DNA from: Shimia thalassica
GTDB taxonomy: Bacteria > Pseudomonadota > Alphaproteobacteria > Rhodobacterales > Rhodobacteraceae
NCBI RefSeq assembly: GCF_001458215.1
Contig: NZ_CYTW01000001.1
Span: 620,001-684,000 of the forward strand
Reading direction: 5' to 3'
DNA length: 64,000 nt
Under the pieces are notes generated by a model. It had not been told where the DNA came from, ran no database searches, and worked only from the letters and a program-made list of their open reading frames with translations. This document shows, in pieces, positions 8,409-18,370 of the stretch. How positions within the stretch are numbered: position 1 is the first letter of the stretch; the number at the start of each line of letters is the position of its first letter. Both the position numbers and the translations under genes were made by a program.

Positions 8409-8954
8409 TCAGGTCTTGTCGCGTTCCACCGCGACCAATCCAAGTGATCGGGCCGCTTCGAGTGACAGGATCGAACTGTCCAACCCTTGCGGAGATTGAA
8501 AACGCCGGATCGCGGAAAGCGTTCTCTTGTCCCGAACGCCCGTCACCGCACCATGATAGAAGCCACGGGCCGCGAGGGCACGCTGTACAGAAGAGGTGAA
8601 TTCTTCGGTCCAGACATCTTCACACGGGGTTTGGAACCAGGTTTCCCGGCGTTCCTTGACGATTTTTTGGCGGGTTTCACTTCGGAAAATGGCTGGTGAA
8701 ATAACCGTGCCGTCATCCAGAACTTCGGCGGGTTGCACCATGACCTGTTCAGTTACGGTTTCAATCGTGGCGGGCGACACTTCGCGTCCCCAGCATGTAC
8801 CGGGCTCGGCCCCCGGCGGGGCCAGAGCAACACTGCGCACCAGATCGGGTTCTCTGAGCGCTTCGAGATCCTGCGCAACAGCGCCGGTTTCTTCGCAACC
8901 GACCAAAGGCAGCGTTGCCAGAAGCGTCAGCGGTAACAGAAAGCGAATGGTCAT
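8409..8954 (-). CDS. Peptidoglycan-binding-domain lipoprotein
   Basis: A 181-residue protein starting at ATG 8954. The N-terminus MTIRFLLPLTLLATLPLVGC is a signal peptide with a lipobox, so it should be lipidated on Cys20. The middle region has no recognised domain. The last 60 residues, VQRALAARGFYHGAVTGV onward to RRFQ, match a PG_binding_1 fold. It is probably an envelope lipoprotein that binds peptidoglycan. The frame is open further upstream, but only this start gives the lipoprotein signal. It is divergent from the ferredoxin gene. Confidence 0.82.
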   Translation of the reverse strand: MTIRFLLPLTLLATLPLVGCEETGAVAQDLEALREPDLVRSVALAPPGAEPGTCWGREVSPATIETVTEQVMVQPAEVLDDGTVISPAIFRSETRQKIVKERRETWFQTPCEDVWTEEFTSSVQRALAARGFYHGAVTGVRDKRTLSAIRRFQSPQGLDSSILSLEAARSLGLVAVERDKT

Positions 8955-9087
8955 GCGCGGGCCTCGGATGTGCAATTGGTGGCACTGGTTTGGGTCTTCA
9001 TACCCTTCTTTCGCGTTCGCAGAAAGCTTTATGCCACTTTGCATCTGTGTCGCACAAAACAGCAGCAAGGCAAAACTCTGCGAGAAT

Positions 9088-9101
9088 TGTCACAAGTGAC
9101 A
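9088..9101. promoter_or_regulatory. Perfect dyad in the lipoprotein-ferredoxin intergenic region
   Basis: TGTCAC and GTGACA are separated by AA. The 14-bp dyad lies 83 bases before the ferredoxin start and 133 bases before the lipoprotein start. It is a candidate operator for an unidentified dimeric regulator; the 229-bp divergent region holds no other gene. Confidence 0.45.
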
Positions 9102-9153
9102 CGCTCATAGTCGCAAATTGGGGTGGCAGAGTTCGTGTCTGGATACTAATTAG

Positions 9154-9506
<353 letters not shown>

Positions 9507-9507
<1 letters not shown>

Positions 9508-10283
9508 TGCTGGCGATGGCGCGGCGTCACGGTTTGTTCTTTTTGCCGCGTCACGTACGCCGCGCGGCCCTTGTGTCGCTCTTTGTTTTGGCGGGGGGCG
9601 CAAGCGCTTTTGCCGACATCGTCTCGGCACGATACGTCGACCCAACGTCGGTCTATGCCCATGGCGCAGTGCCCGAAGGCGAATATGCCGGTATCGAGTT
9701 TCGCCTGTCGGGGGGGCGTGTTCTGACGTCTTCCGCGGGCGAGGCTGTTTACGAAGATACAGCACCCCGTCTGGTCGATGTGAACGGCGACGGCACGCCA
9801 GAAGTTCTGAGTGTCATTTCCTATTTCGACCGCGGTGCGGCGTTGCGCATCTGGGGGGAAGTCGCGGATGCGACGACCGCCAGTGGCACTTCTATGGCGG
9901 TTCTTGCAGAAACCCCCGCGATTGGGCGACGCCATCGCTGGTTGGCGGTTGTCGGCGCAGCTGATCTGGATGGGGACGGATATGTCGAAATTGCCTATAT
10001 CGACCGCCCGCACCTGGCCAAGACCCTGCGGGTCTGGAGGTATCGCGACGGGACCCTGACGCAGGTTGCAGAGCAAGGGGGCCTCACCAATCACCGGATT
10101 GGAGAGACCCATATTTCCGGCGGCATTCGCGATTGTGGAGATGGTCCGGAAATGATCACGGCCACTGCGGATTGGACACGGATTATCGCAACCCGCTTTG
10201 CGGACGGCACATTGACCACCCGCGATATCGGACGGTTCACCGGACGCCGCAGCATGACCGAAGCGATGGCCTGTCGAGGTTAG
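9507..10283 (+). CDS. Secreted FG-GAP/VCBS-like repeat protein
   Basis: A 258-residue protein with an N-terminal arginine-rich signal peptide (about 1-36, ending near ASAFA). Two calcium-binding-type loops, VDVNGDGTPEVL and ADLDGDGYVEIAYI, mark FG-GAP/VCBS blades of a partial beta-propeller. It is likely periplasmic or exported. The start at 9507 overlaps the ferredoxin stop and is supported by the clean signal peptide. Why a secreted repeat protein is coupled to a cytosolic ferredoxin is not clear. Confidence 0.8.
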
Positions 10284-10306
10284 TGCCCCCGCGTGCCAGA
10301 GTGACT

Positions 10307-10939
10307 TCAGCGTTTTGAGAACTGGTGGCCCGCATTGGTGACATGATCGCCACTGATGGTTCCAAGCGATTGAAACAAGGCGGCAGTATTGCTGGCGCCG
10401 AACTTTTTCAACAATTTGGCGCGGTGCACTTCGACAGTGCGATTCGACATCTTCAGAACAATCGCGATTTCTTTTGATGTCATGCCTTCACTCATCAGGG
10501 AAAACACTTCGCGTTCGCGACGGGTCAGCTGTTGGTAAGGACGCGTTCCGGACAGGTCCGCAAAGCTCCAGACTGCGCGCATTAACGGGTCTTCCGGCGT
10601 AAACGAATGCCCGCGCACACGGCACCAGAACAAATCACCACCTTTGCGCATCATGACCCGCTCATCCCAATACATGTTGGACTGGCGCAGCGACTCGACA
10701 CCGCGATTGCGAATATTTGTGAACTCTTCCTGACTTGGATAGAGAATGGCAAAGGTCTGATCGCGCAAGGTTTCCCGAGGATAGCCGAACATGTCTGCGA
10801 AAGTCTGGTTACAATCGCGGATGACACGGTTTTCGGTCACGACGATCCCGACCGGCACAAAGTGATATGCCAGTTCGGTAAAGTCGCGGTTCTCGTAGGC
10901 CGCGTTGATCAAGGCGTCTGTTGATGACAATTCGGACAC
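10307..10939 (-). CDS. PAS domain LuxR-type transcriptional regulator
   Basis: A 210-residue regulator. A PAS domain (about residues 25-130) has the typical FVPVGIVVTENRVIRDCN and a DMFGYPRE segment. A C-terminal LuxR helix-turn-helix follows (about 138-195), with LTRREREVFSLMSEGMTSKEI and the recognition helix SNRTVEVHRAKLLKKFG. There is no receiver domain and no obvious cognate synthase. It probably senses a small ligand or redox state through PAS. It converges with the FG-GAP gene, with 23 bases between the stops. Confidence 0.9.
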   Translation of the reverse strand: MSELSSTDALINAAYENRDFTELAYHFVPVGIVVTENRVIRDCNQTFADMFGYPRETLRDQTFAILYPSQEEFTNIRNRGVESLRQSNMYWDERVMMRKGGDLFWCRVRGHSFTPEDPLMRAVWSFADLSGTRPYQQLTRREREVFSLMSEGMTSKEIAIVLKMSNRTVEVHRAKLLKKFGASNTAALFQSLGTISGDHVTNAGHQFSKR

Positions 10940-11020
10940 GTGTCCGTTCCCCGTTCTTGGATTTGAGGCACAATAAAACGCTGTCAGTGCGCTGGCAATT
11001 TTTTTAAGCGTGAAAAAGCG

Positions 11021-11914
11021 TTAGCTGAGATAATAGTTCGTAGGGCGCAGTGGGGCAGGCGGCGTCACCCCGATGTGTGGGGCCATGCTAATTTCAATGG
11101 TTCTGCACAAGGCATCCAGTGGCAGCCCGTTCACGGTTTCACCAAAGGGATGCGCCAGTTCTTCGGTCACTTCGGCCAATCCGAAAAAGACATAGGCCAT
11201 GATGCAGACATAGACAGGGGTCATCCATCCGGCGCTGTCAATCAATGCCAGCGGGGTTAACAGGCAATAAAGGTATGTCGTTCTGAAGATCAGCAACGAA
11301 TACACATAGGGCAAAGGCGTGGCAGCGATCCGCTCGCAACCGGCCTGTGCCGCACCGATATTCGCGATACGCTCGGACAGGGCCTTTTGTCCAAAACCAT
11401 CCAGTGCCCCTTTTTCAGAGGCCTCGATCAGCAGCGCGTTCAGATCATTCAGGGCCGCACAGGGGGGATGGGGCTGAGAAGAATAGTCTTTGTGACACCA
11501 GTCACGCGCCTTTTGGTCGTCTGGTAATGCCCGAAGTTGGACACGGTGCAGATGGATAAAAGCCGTGGCCGTGCGCAATATCGAAAGACGCAGGTCTTTG
11601 TCTGTAATGAAAAGGTCGGTTTCCCGCGCCAATGACCGCATATCGGAAACTAGCTGCCCCCACAAACGGCGCCCTTCCCACCAGCGTTCAAAGGCAGCGT
11701 TGTTTCGAAATCCCAGAAACAGTGATAACGCCACCCCAAAAGCGGCCAAGGGGGCCGCACTGGTATGCGGTAACGTCAAGAAATCAGCGTCCAGTGCCAC
11801 GATGACAATTGAAAACGCCAAAAGCCCGAGTAGACGCGGGGCCACCTTGGGCAGTACGGACCCTCGAATGGAAAACAACAAATCAAGAAGACGGGGCGTA
11901 TCGCGAACAATCAT
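11021..11914 (-). CDS. Bestrophin family (UPF0187) ion channel protein
   Basis: A 297-residue membrane protein that matches bacterial bestrophins: the early motif FLGFRNNAAFERWWEGRRLWG-type segment (about residues 66-86), four membrane helices, and the pore/cytosolic end with AHPFGETVNGLPLDALC. Bestrophins form pentameric anion (sometimes sodium) channels. The start ATG at 11914 lies downstream of the purD terminator, so it has its own promoter. Function in this organism is inferred only from the family. Confidence 0.88.
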   Translation of the reverse strand: MIVRDTPRLLDLLFSIRGSVLPKVAPRLLGLLAFSIVIVALDADFLTLPHTSAAPLAAFGVALSLFLGFRNNAAFERWWEGRRLWGQLVSDMRSLARETDLFITDKDLRLSILRTATAFIHLHRVQLRALPDDQKARDWCHKDYSSQPHPPCAALNDLNALLIEASEKGALDGFGQKALSERIANIGAAQAGCERIAATPLPYVYSLLIFRTTYLYCLLTPLALIDSAGWMTPVYVCIMAYVFFGLAEVTEELAHPFGETVNGLPLDALCRTIEISMAPHIGVTPPAPLRPTNYYLS

Positions 11915-11972
11915 CTAAATGTTCTCAACTCTTATGAAAGCGAGCATCAGACCGATTGTCCTGACTACGCTG

Positions 11973-12001
11973 TAAAAAGGGGGACAAAGCCCCCTCTTTT
12001 T
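11973..12001 (-). terminator. Rho-independent terminator after purD
   Basis: On the minus strand GGGGG pairs with CCCCC around GCTTTGT, flanked by A-rich and T-rich ends (five T after the stem). It begins about 33 bases after the purD stop codon. A/T-rich flanks on both sides mean it could stop transcription from either direction. Confidence 0.85.
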
Positions 12002-12033
12002 ATAAGTTCAGGCGCAGCATTTTGGGAAGCGTT

Positions 12034-13296
12034 TTAAAGAGCGCGCCACCCGATATCGCGACGGAAGAAACCGCCGGGCCAGTCAATCGCGTCAATCATG
12101 TCATAGGCGCGATCGCGGGCTTCCTGCAGCGATGCGCCACGCGCGGTGACGTTCAAAACGCGCCCGCCTGTTGCGATGACATCGCCATCTTTGGCTGCAG
12201 TGCCGGCATGGAAAACCATGTTTTTGCTGTCTTCGGGCTGGCCGTCCAGTCCTTTGATCACGCTGCCTTTTTCATACGATTCGGGATAGCCGTTGGCAGC
12301 CATGACCACGGTGATTGCGTGGTCGTCGGCCCAGTTCACCTTTGCGGTGTCTAGGCGTTCTTCGGCGGCGGCATGCATGAGGTCCATGGCTTGGGCACCA
12401 AGGCGCATCATCAGAACCTGACATTCCGGGTCGCCAAAGCGGACGTTGTATTCCACAAGGCGGGGCTGGCCGTCTTTGATCATCAGACCTGCATAGAGGA
12501 TACCCTGATAAGGGACACCGCGTTTGGCCATTTCGTCCATTGTCGGGCGAATGATTTCGTCCATCGCCTTTTGCGCGATTTCATCGGTCAGGACAGGGGC
12601 AGGAGAATAGGCGCCCATGCCGCCCGTGTTCGGGCCAGTGTCGCCTTCGCCCACACGTTTGTGGTCTTGTGCGGTGCCGATGGGCAGCGCGGTTTTGCCG
12701 TCGCACAGGATAAAGAACGAGGCTTCTTCGCCGTCCATAAATTCTTCGATAACCACTTCTGCGCCAGCGCCACCAAAAGCGCCGCCGAACATGTCGTCGA
12801 TGGCGTCCAAAGCGGTCTGTTCGTCCATCGCAACGATCACGCCTTTGCCCGCGGCCAAACCGTCGGCTTTGACAACGATGGGGGCACCTTGTTCGCGGAT
12901 ATAGGCCTTGGCCTGTGCGGCATCAGTGAAATGGCCATAGGCCGCTGTCGGGGCGTTTGCCGCGTCACAGACCTCTTTGGTGAAGCTTTTCGAGGCTTCG
13001 AGACGCGCGGCCCCTTCGGATGGGCCAAACACCAGAATGCCGGCCTCGCGCAGGCGATCTGCAACGCCGTTGGCCAGTGGGGCTTCGGGGCCGACGATGA
13101 CGAACTCGATGGCGTTCTCTTCCGCAAAATTGACCACTGCACCGCCGTCGTTGATGTCAAAGCTGGCGCAGTCAGCGATTTTGGCAATGCCTGCATTTCC
13201 CGGTGCCACGATAAGCTTGTCGCATTTCGGGTTTTGCATGACAGCCCATGCCAGTGCATGCTCGCGTCCGCCGCTTCCGAGGATGAGGATATTCAT
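12034..13296 (-). CDS. purD: Phosphoribosylamine-glycine ligase
   Basis: A 420-residue ATP-grasp enzyme for the second step of purine synthesis, joining glycine to phosphoribosylamine. It starts with the family signature [17 protein letters not shown] at ATG 13296 and has [16 protein letters not shown], an ATP-grasp core ([15 protein letters not shown]) and RFGDPECQ. A start 66 bases upstream is open but lacks family sequence. It is divergent from xseA, a common alphaproteobacterial arrangement, and is followed by a strong terminator. Confidence 0.96.
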   Translation of the reverse strand: MNILILGSGGREHALAWAVMQNPKCDKLIVAPGNAGIAKIADCASFDINDGGAVVNFAEENAIEFVIVGPEAPLANGVADRLREAGILVFGPSEGAARLEASKSFTKEVCDAANAPTAAYGHFTDAAQAKAYIREQGAPIVVKADGLAAGKGVIVAMDEQTALDAIDDMFGGAFGGAGAEVVIEEFMDGEEASFFILCDGKTALPIGTAQDHKRVGEGDTGPNTGGMGAYSPAPVLTDEIAQKAMDEIIRPTMDEMAKRGVPYQGILYAGLMIKDGQPRLVEYNVRFGDPECQVLMMRLGAQAMDLMHAAAEERLDTAKVNWADDHAITVVMAANGYPESYEKGSVIKGLDGQPEDSKNMVFHAGTAAKDGDVIATGGRVLNVTARGASLQEARDRAYDMIDAIDWPGGFFRRDIGWRAL

Positions 13297-13372
13297 TGGG
13301 GAGTGCCCTTCTGCTTGGCCTTCGTTCCCGCGCGTTCTAAGCTGTGGCGAACAGTCTGACAAGCGAGGCCAA

Positions 13373-14857
13373 ATGTCCGACCTGATTGATTCCCCGATTG
13401 AGGGCGAAAATGCCCCGGAATTTAGCGTATCGGAAATTTCCGGCGCCCTGAAACGTACGATCGAAGGTGCCTTTGGTCGGGTTCGGGTACGCGGAGAAGT
13501 CGGCCGCGTGATGCTGGCGCGTTCGGGGCATCTTTATTTTGACGTGAAAGACGACCGGTCGGTTATCGCCGCAGTCAGCTGGAAAGGGCAGGTCAGTAAG
13601 CTGTCCATGATGCCGGAAGAAGGCATGGAAGTCATCGTAACCGGCAAGCTGACAACCTTTGGAAGCCAGTCGAAATACCAGATCAATGTCGATGACGTGA
13701 CCGTGGCCGGTGAAGGCGCGTTGATGGCGATGCTGGAAAAGCGCAAGAAACAGCTTGCCGCCGAAGGATTGTTTGAGACGGACCGAAAACGGCCGTTGCC
13801 CTATTTGCCAGAAGTGATCGGTGTTGTGACGTCGCCCAGCGGGGCGGTGATCCGGGATATTCTGCACCGACTGCGCGAACGGTTTCCACGTAAAGTGATG
13901 ATTTGGCCCGTCGCCGTTCAAGGTGATCAATGTGCGCCCCAGGTGGCGCGTGCCATCGACGGCTTTAACCGGATGACCCCCGGTGGGGCTATGCCGCGAC
14001 CGGACTTGATTATCGTGGCGCGTGGCGGGGGCAGTATTGAGGATCTATGGGGATTTAACGAGGAAGTTGTCGCGCGTGCTGCGGCGGCCAGCGACATTCC
14101 CCTGATTTCGGCTGTTGGACACGAAACAGACACGACACTGATCGATTTTGTCTCTGATCGACGGGCGCCAACACCAACGGCCGCTGCAGAAATCGCGGTG
14201 CCTGTCCGCCTTGATCTGATGGGGTGGACGGATGAACAGGGGGGGCGTTTGACCCGTGCCTTGACCGAGGGCATCACGCGTCGGGGTCAACGTCTGCGGG
14301 ACTTGTCGCGCGCCTTGCCGCGCCCCGAGACGTTGTTGCAATCGCCATCACAAAGGCTGGACAACGCGTCCGAAGCCTTGCCGCGCGCCCTTCAGGCTGG
14401 CGTGCAGCGCCGGCAGGTCAAACTGAGCGAAGTCAGCGGCAGCCTGCGTTCGTCAACACTGCAGCGCATGATTGATACCAAACGGCAGGCTTTGGGGCGG
14501 CGGTCTGACCGGTTGAGTCCTCTGGCTTTGACGCGTGAGGTTGCGCGACGCAGCGACAAGGTCTCTGACTTGTCCCGACGTCTGAACGAGGCTGGAACGC
14601 GCCGTGTCGAGACCCTGCGCGAGAGGTTGGGCAACCTTGACCGAATGCGGGAAACACTCGGGTATCAGGCCACGCTCGAGCGCGGTTATGCCGTGGTGCG
14701 TGGAGATGGCGATCTTGTGACGTCAACAAAAGCGGCAGGCAAAGCAGGCGAGATTGAACTCGAATTTGCAGATGGCCGGATCAAGCTCGGTTCAAAAGCC
14801 GCCCCGAAAAAGACCGCCAAACCCAAGCCGCCGCCAACCCAAGGCAGCCTTTTCTGA
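13373..14857 (+). CDS. xseA: Exodeoxyribonuclease VII large subunit
   Basis: A 494-residue protein. An N-terminal OB-fold (about 12-110: [28 protein letters not shown]) binds DNA. The catalytic domain contains [15 protein letters not shown] and [28 protein letters not shown], both hallmarks of XseA. A long helical, arginine-rich region follows. With XseB it degrades single-stranded DNA in mismatch and recombination repair; xseB is not in this window. I chose the ATG at 13373 because upstream sequence lies in the purD divergent region. The lysine/proline-rich tail is typical. Confidence 0.95.
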   Translation: MSDLIDSPIEGENAPEFSVSEISGALKRTIEGAFGRVRVRGEVGRVMLARSGHLYFDVKDDRSVIAAVSWKGQVSKLSMMPEEGMEVIVTGKLTTFGSQSKYQINVDDVTVAGEGALMAMLEKRKKQLAAEGLFETDRKRPLPYLPEVIGVVTSPSGAVIRDILHRLRERFPRKVMIWPVAVQGDQCAPQVARAIDGFNRMTPGGAMPRPDLIIVARGGGSIEDLWGFNEEVVARAAAASDIPLISAVGHETDTTLIDFVSDRRAPTPTAAAEIAVPVRLDLMGWTDEQGGRLTRALTEGITRRGQRLRDLSRALPRPETLLQSPSQRLDNASEALPRALQAGVQRRQVKLSEVSGSLRSSTLQRMIDTKRQALGRRSDRLSPLALTREVARRSDKVSDLSRRLNEAGTRRVETLRERLGNLDRMRETLGYQATLERGYAVVRGDGDLVTSTKAAGKAGEIELEFADGRIKLGSKAAPKKTAKPKPPPTQGSLF

Positions 14858-14862
14858 AAAGG

Positions 14863-15252
14863 CTAGACGCCGACGTCAGGGCCAAGGCACACCATCTCGT
14901 CGCCGCTTTCGACCTCGTAGAGGATTGTGGGGTCGTTGCCGGTGGCGAATTCGGCGCGCATGCCGTCTCCGTCCGTGTAAAATAGCCAGCATTGCGGTTC
15001 CGGGTTGTCCTCGTAAAGGAAACAGATTTCCGGCCCGTTTTCATACCAGACCCCATCCCGGCATTTCCCGTCCAGGAAAGACCACCGCACCCTGCGGTCG
15101 GGCAAGTATTCCTCGACGCCGTATCGTTGACCTTCGGCGCCGAAAAACAGGATTTTGCCGACAGTGCGGGCATCAAATTCCTGCGCAGTGAGTGGGGTGT
15201 CTGCCAATGCCGGTAGGGGCAGCAATAGAAAAAAGACAAATAGGTATCGCAT
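14863..15252 (-). CDS. Secreted small protein of unknown function
   Basis: A 129-residue protein starting at ATG 15252, with a clear signal peptide (MRYLFVFFLLLPLPALADT). The mature part has four cysteines spaced to suggest two disulfides (near CRDGVW, ICFLY, QCWLFY and VCLGP) and several Trp/Tyr residues. I do not recognise a named family. It converges with xseA, leaving 5 bases between stops, and lies 39 bases downstream of alkB on the other side in the same orientation, so it may be the next gene after it... the order on the minus strand is alkB then this gene. Confidence 0.72.
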   Translation of the reverse strand: MRYLFVFFLLLPLPALADTPLTAQEFDARTVGKILFFGAEGQRYGVEEYLPDRRVRWSFLDGKCRDGVWYENGPEICFLYEDNPEPQCWLFYTDGDGMRAEFATGNDPTILYEVESGDEMVCLGPDVGV

Positions 15253-15291
15253 AAGCCCAGCCTGCCAGAACGAGGCGCATCCTGCCAAGGT

Positions 15292-16392
15292 TTATTGCGC
15301 GGGTTTCTCAAGGGCTGCGACCCTCGGGTTCATAACACGGCGCCAGAAGTGAGGGAAAAGCGCAAGTGTTCCCATCACCGGCAATGAACGCGGCAGGGTT
15401 GGCATTGTCTGTTCATCCAGTCTTAACGAAGGATAGCTTCGCAGGGGATGCATGTGATGGTCCGAATGCCGTGGGGCGTTCAACATCAGGGCGGAACTAT
15501 AGAAATGTGGTGTATTCCAACTGTGTTGTGGGCCGACAGGCTCTAGCTTGCCGTTGTCGCGAAGTGTCCGGCGCAGCCCGTAGTGCTGAACATAGTCCGA
15601 GACCAGCAGCTGCATCTGGGCATATCCCGTGAGTGCGACAAGAGCCAGAACACCGCCCGTTCCCCAAAAAACTGCTGCGACGATAATCATGGCAGCAGCG
15701 CCTGAAACATACGCAAGATAGGGGTGGCTCAAAACCGATGTCGGGGAATGCGCATTGGCCCGCATGCGGTTTTCTGCCTCAAGACCCGCACGGAAGGATC
15801 CGATCCAAGCACGGGGCCAGAAGTGATAGAAGCTTTCATTCAACGCGGGGCTGTTGGGGTCGCGGTCGCTGGCCACCCAGATGTGGTGTACTTTCGGGTG
15901 GGCAGAAGCATGATGCCCGAACAGCAAAGAGACATAGACCAAAATGCCCAGCCGCCTTGGAAAACGGGCCTGTTTATGGATCAATTCATGCGCGTTTGCG
16001 TTGCTGACCTGTCCAAAGAACAAACCAAACGCGATAAAACAGGCGATCCGTTCCAGCCACGACAGTCCGCTAGGGCCGCCTATGGCATAAACGGCGATCC
16101 AGATCAGGGCGAGATGCGCCAATCCCAGAAACACGGCAAGGCCTTGACCCACAGGGAATTCACCGTCTTGGCCTCGACGGGCGGCAGCCCCGTGCACCAG
16201 CCGGTCCATGACGTAAACAAAAACGGTTTGATATAGCACGGCAACGGCGCAGAAAATCCCGCCGAACAGACCCGCCAGAGTCAGGAAAGCGACTGGAAGA
16301 AGCGTGGCGATCGAGAACCAGAGCATAAGCGGCCTTGCCTGTGTGAAGCCTTGTTTCCCATCAAATGGGAACGCGCGCAAATCAGAAGTCAA
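15292..16392 (-). CDS. alkB: Alkane 1-monooxygenase-like membrane di-iron hydroxylase
   Basis: A 366-residue membrane protein with about six hydrophobic segments and the histidine boxes of the AlkB/fatty-acid desaturase superfamily: HELIHK (135-140), a His-rich second box (His160, 161, 165, 169, 170) before SDRDPN, and RHSDHH (308-313), plus the HYGL element (270-273). AlkB enzymes hydroxylate medium-chain alkanes using rubredoxin electrons. The second box lacks the usual Glu-His pair spacing, so another substrate is possible. The apparent start is a TTG at 16392 without a strong ribosome site. No rubredoxin gene is nearby. Confidence 0.82.
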   Translation of the reverse strand: MTSDLRAFPFDGKQGFTQARPLMLWFSIATLLPVAFLTLAGLFGGIFCAVAVLYQTVFVYVMDRLVHGAAARRGQDGEFPVGQGLAVFLGLAHLALIWIAVYAIGGPSGLSWLERIACFIAFGLFFGQVSNANAHELIHKQARFPRRLGILVYVSLLFGHHASAHPKVHHIWVASDRDPNSPALNESFYHFWPRAWIGSFRAGLEAENRMRANAHSPTSVLSHPYLAYVSGAAAMIIVAAVFWGTGGVLALVALTGYAQMQLLVSDYVQHYGLRRTLRDNGKLEPVGPQHSWNTPHFYSSALMLNAPRHSDHHMHPLRSYPSLRLDEQTMPTLPRSLPVMGTLALFPHFWRRVMNPRVAALEKPAQ

Positions 16393-16414
16393 ACGGCAGA
16401 AACTTCAAGAGAAC

Positions 16415-16430
16415 GCATACGGACGTATGC
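16415..16430. promoter_or_regulatory. Perfect 7-bp dyad between alkB and the NuoEF gene
   Basis: GCATACG and CGTATGC flank GA. It lies 22 bases before the alkB start and 76 bases before the NuoEF start in the only non-coding stretch between these divergent genes. Its symmetry and place suit an operator for a dimeric repressor of alkB, or a shared site for both genes. Confidence 0.55.
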
Positions 16431-16505
16431 ATGTCGCTTTTGGTATCCCTACCAGCCCCGACAAAAGGCTATTTTCCGACCTGAATCAAGATGAAGGAAC
16501 CAAGG

Positions 16506-18194
16506 ATGGCACTGGACGATTCGAAAAAAGGCATCTGGAAATCTGGCAAGGGCAAAGGCCGCAAAACCCCCAAAGGGCGCCAGCTGGATGATACAGCACA
16601 CGCGGAAGTGCTCGAATTGCTGGGTGATCGCCCCCGCAACCGGGACCTGTTGATCGAATTTCTACATTTGATCCAGGATGCATATGGTCATTTGTCGGCC
16701 GCACACATCCGTGCCTTGGCCGAAGAGATGCGGACCGGACAGGCCGAAGTATATGAAGTTGCCAGCTTCTATGCGCATTTTGATGTCGTCAAAGAAGGCG
16801 AGACACCTCCGCCGGCGTTGACCATTCGGGTGTGTGATTCCCTGTCGTGTGAACTAGCTGGTGCGCAAGAGTTGAAGAAGGCGCTTGAGGACGGGCTTGA
16901 CCCGACCGAGGTGCGTGTTCTTCGGGCGCCCTGCATGGGCCGTTGCGATACGGCTCCCACGCTCGAGTTGGGGCACAAACACATTGACCACGCCACACCG
17001 GAAAAGGTGTTGGCGGCCATTCATGCCGGTGAGACCCATGCCGTCATCCCCGACTATCAGGGGTATGCCGAATATGTGGCCGACGGTGGATATCGCAAGC
17101 TGAAAGAACTGCGCGCGAATGGAAACTGGGAAGAGGTTCAGGCCAAGATCAAAGAAGCCGGACTTCGTGGTCTGGGCGGCGCAGGTTTCCCGTCTGGCAC
17201 CAAATGGGGCTTTGTGCGTGCGAACGCCGGGCCACGTTATGTGGCGGTGAATGGCGACGAAGGCGAACCCGGAACTTTCAAAGACCGGCATCACCTTGAA
17301 CGTGAACCCCACATGTTCCTTGAAGGGATGTTGATCAGTGCATGGGCGGTAGAGGCCGACAAAGCCTTTATCTATATGCGTGACGAATACCCTGCGGTCC
17401 TTGAACTGTTGCGTCGCGAGATTGCCGCCCTCGAAAAAGCGGGTATTGTCGAACCCGGCTATATCGACCTTCGTCGTGGTGCAGGGGCCTATATCTGTGG
17501 CGAAGAAAGCGCGATGATCGAGTCAATCGAGGGCAAACGCGGCGAGCCGCGCCACCGTCCTCCGTTTGTGGCTCAGGTTGGTATCTTCGGCCAGCCCACA
17601 TTGGTGCACAACGTGGAAACCCTCTATTGGGTGGCCCGCGTGTGCCGTGTTGGCCCCGAAGTCATGAATTCGGTCGAAAAGAACGGTCGCAAGGGGTTGA
17701 GAAACTATTCGGTTTCCGGTCGCGTCGCAAATCCGGGCGTATTTCTTTTGCCTGCGGGATCAACGATCACCGACATCATTGAGGCCGCTGGCGGTATGGC
17801 AGAGGGACATGTGTTCAAAGCCTATCAACCCGGCGGACCGTCGTCTGGTCTGTTGCCGGCCTCAATGAGCGATGTGCCGTTGGACTTTGATACTTTGCAG
17901 CCTCATGGCACCTTTATCGGGTCGGCTGCGGTTGTGGTCCTGTCGGAAAAAGACAGCGCCAAAGAGGCTGCCTTGAACATGCTGCGGTTCTTCGAGGATG
18001 AAAGCTGTGGCCAATGTACGCCATGCCGTGTCGGCTGTGAGAAAGCGGTCAAGCTGATGCAGGCCGACACATGGGACCAAGACCTGCTGGAAGAGTTGAG
18101 CCAGACAATGGTGGATGCATCGATCTGTGGTCTGGGGCAGGCTGCGCCAAACCCGATCCGCATGACCATCAAGCATTTCCCTGAAGAAGTCTGA
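16506..18194 (+). CDS. NuoE-NuoF fusion, NADH-oxidising diaphorase (formate dehydrogenase FdsGB-like)
   Basis: A 562-residue fusion. Residues about 30-175 form a NuoE/thioredoxin-like domain with 2Fe-2S ligands Cys110, Cys115, Cys143 and Cys147. Residues about 185-562 form NuoF with the FMN/NADH motifs GLGGAGFPSG, NGDEGEPGTFKDR and GAGAYICGEESA, then a 4Fe-4S site, CGQCTPCRVGC plus a later Cys in ICGLG. All cofactor residues are present. Similar fusions serve as the NADH module of soluble formate dehydrogenases, but no molybdenum subunit or fdhD is nearby. Start ATG 16506 has AGGA 7 bases upstream. Confidence 0.85.
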   Translation: MALDDSKKGIWKSGKGKGRKTPKGRQLDDTAHAEVLELLGDRPRNRDLLIEFLHLIQDAYGHLSAAHIRALAEEMRTGQAEVYEVASFYAHFDVVKEGETPPPALTIRVCDSLSCELAGAQELKKALEDGLDPTEVRVLRAPCMGRCDTAPTLELGHKHIDHATPEKVLAAIHAGETHAVIPDYQGYAEYVADGGYRKLKELRANGNWEEVQAKIKEAGLRGLGGAGFPSGTKWGFVRANAGPRYVAVNGDEGEPGTFKDRHHLEREPHMFLEGMLISAWAVEADKAFIYMRDEYPAVLELLRREIAALEKAGIVEPGYIDLRRGAGAYICGEESAMIESIEGKRGEPRHRPPFVAQVGIFGQPTLVHNVETLYWVARVCRVGPEVMNSVEKNGRKGLRNYSVSGRVANPGVFLLPAGSTITDIIEAAGGMAEGHVFKAYQPGGPSSGLLPASMSDVPLDFDTLQPHGTFIGSAAVVVLSEKDSAKEAALNMLRFFEDESCGQCTPCRVGCEKAVKLMQADTWDQDLLEELSQTMVDASICGLGQAAPNPIRMTIKHFPEEV

Positions 18195-18217
18195 CGCAAG
18201 ACCTCGTCAAGGTGACA

Positions 18218-18248
18218 GCGCCCCGGCAAATTGTCGGGGCGTTTTCGT
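18218..18248 (+). terminator. Rho-independent terminator after the NuoEF fusion
   Basis: CGCCCCG pairs with CGGGGCG around a 9-base loop and is followed by TTTTCGTTT. It lies about 25 bases after the stop codon and separates this gene from the YhhN gene, so the NuoEF fusion appears to be transcribed alone. Confidence 0.88.
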
Positions 18249-18370
18249 TTGAAACACGAGGGTTGGCCTGTGCCTCGAGGTGGGCTTTATGCTCGTGGGT
18301 CCGCGACGGCATTGAAGACAGATCGCCCGCGCTGGGCTAGCCTGTCCGAAAAAAGGGAAGCTGTGCTCAC

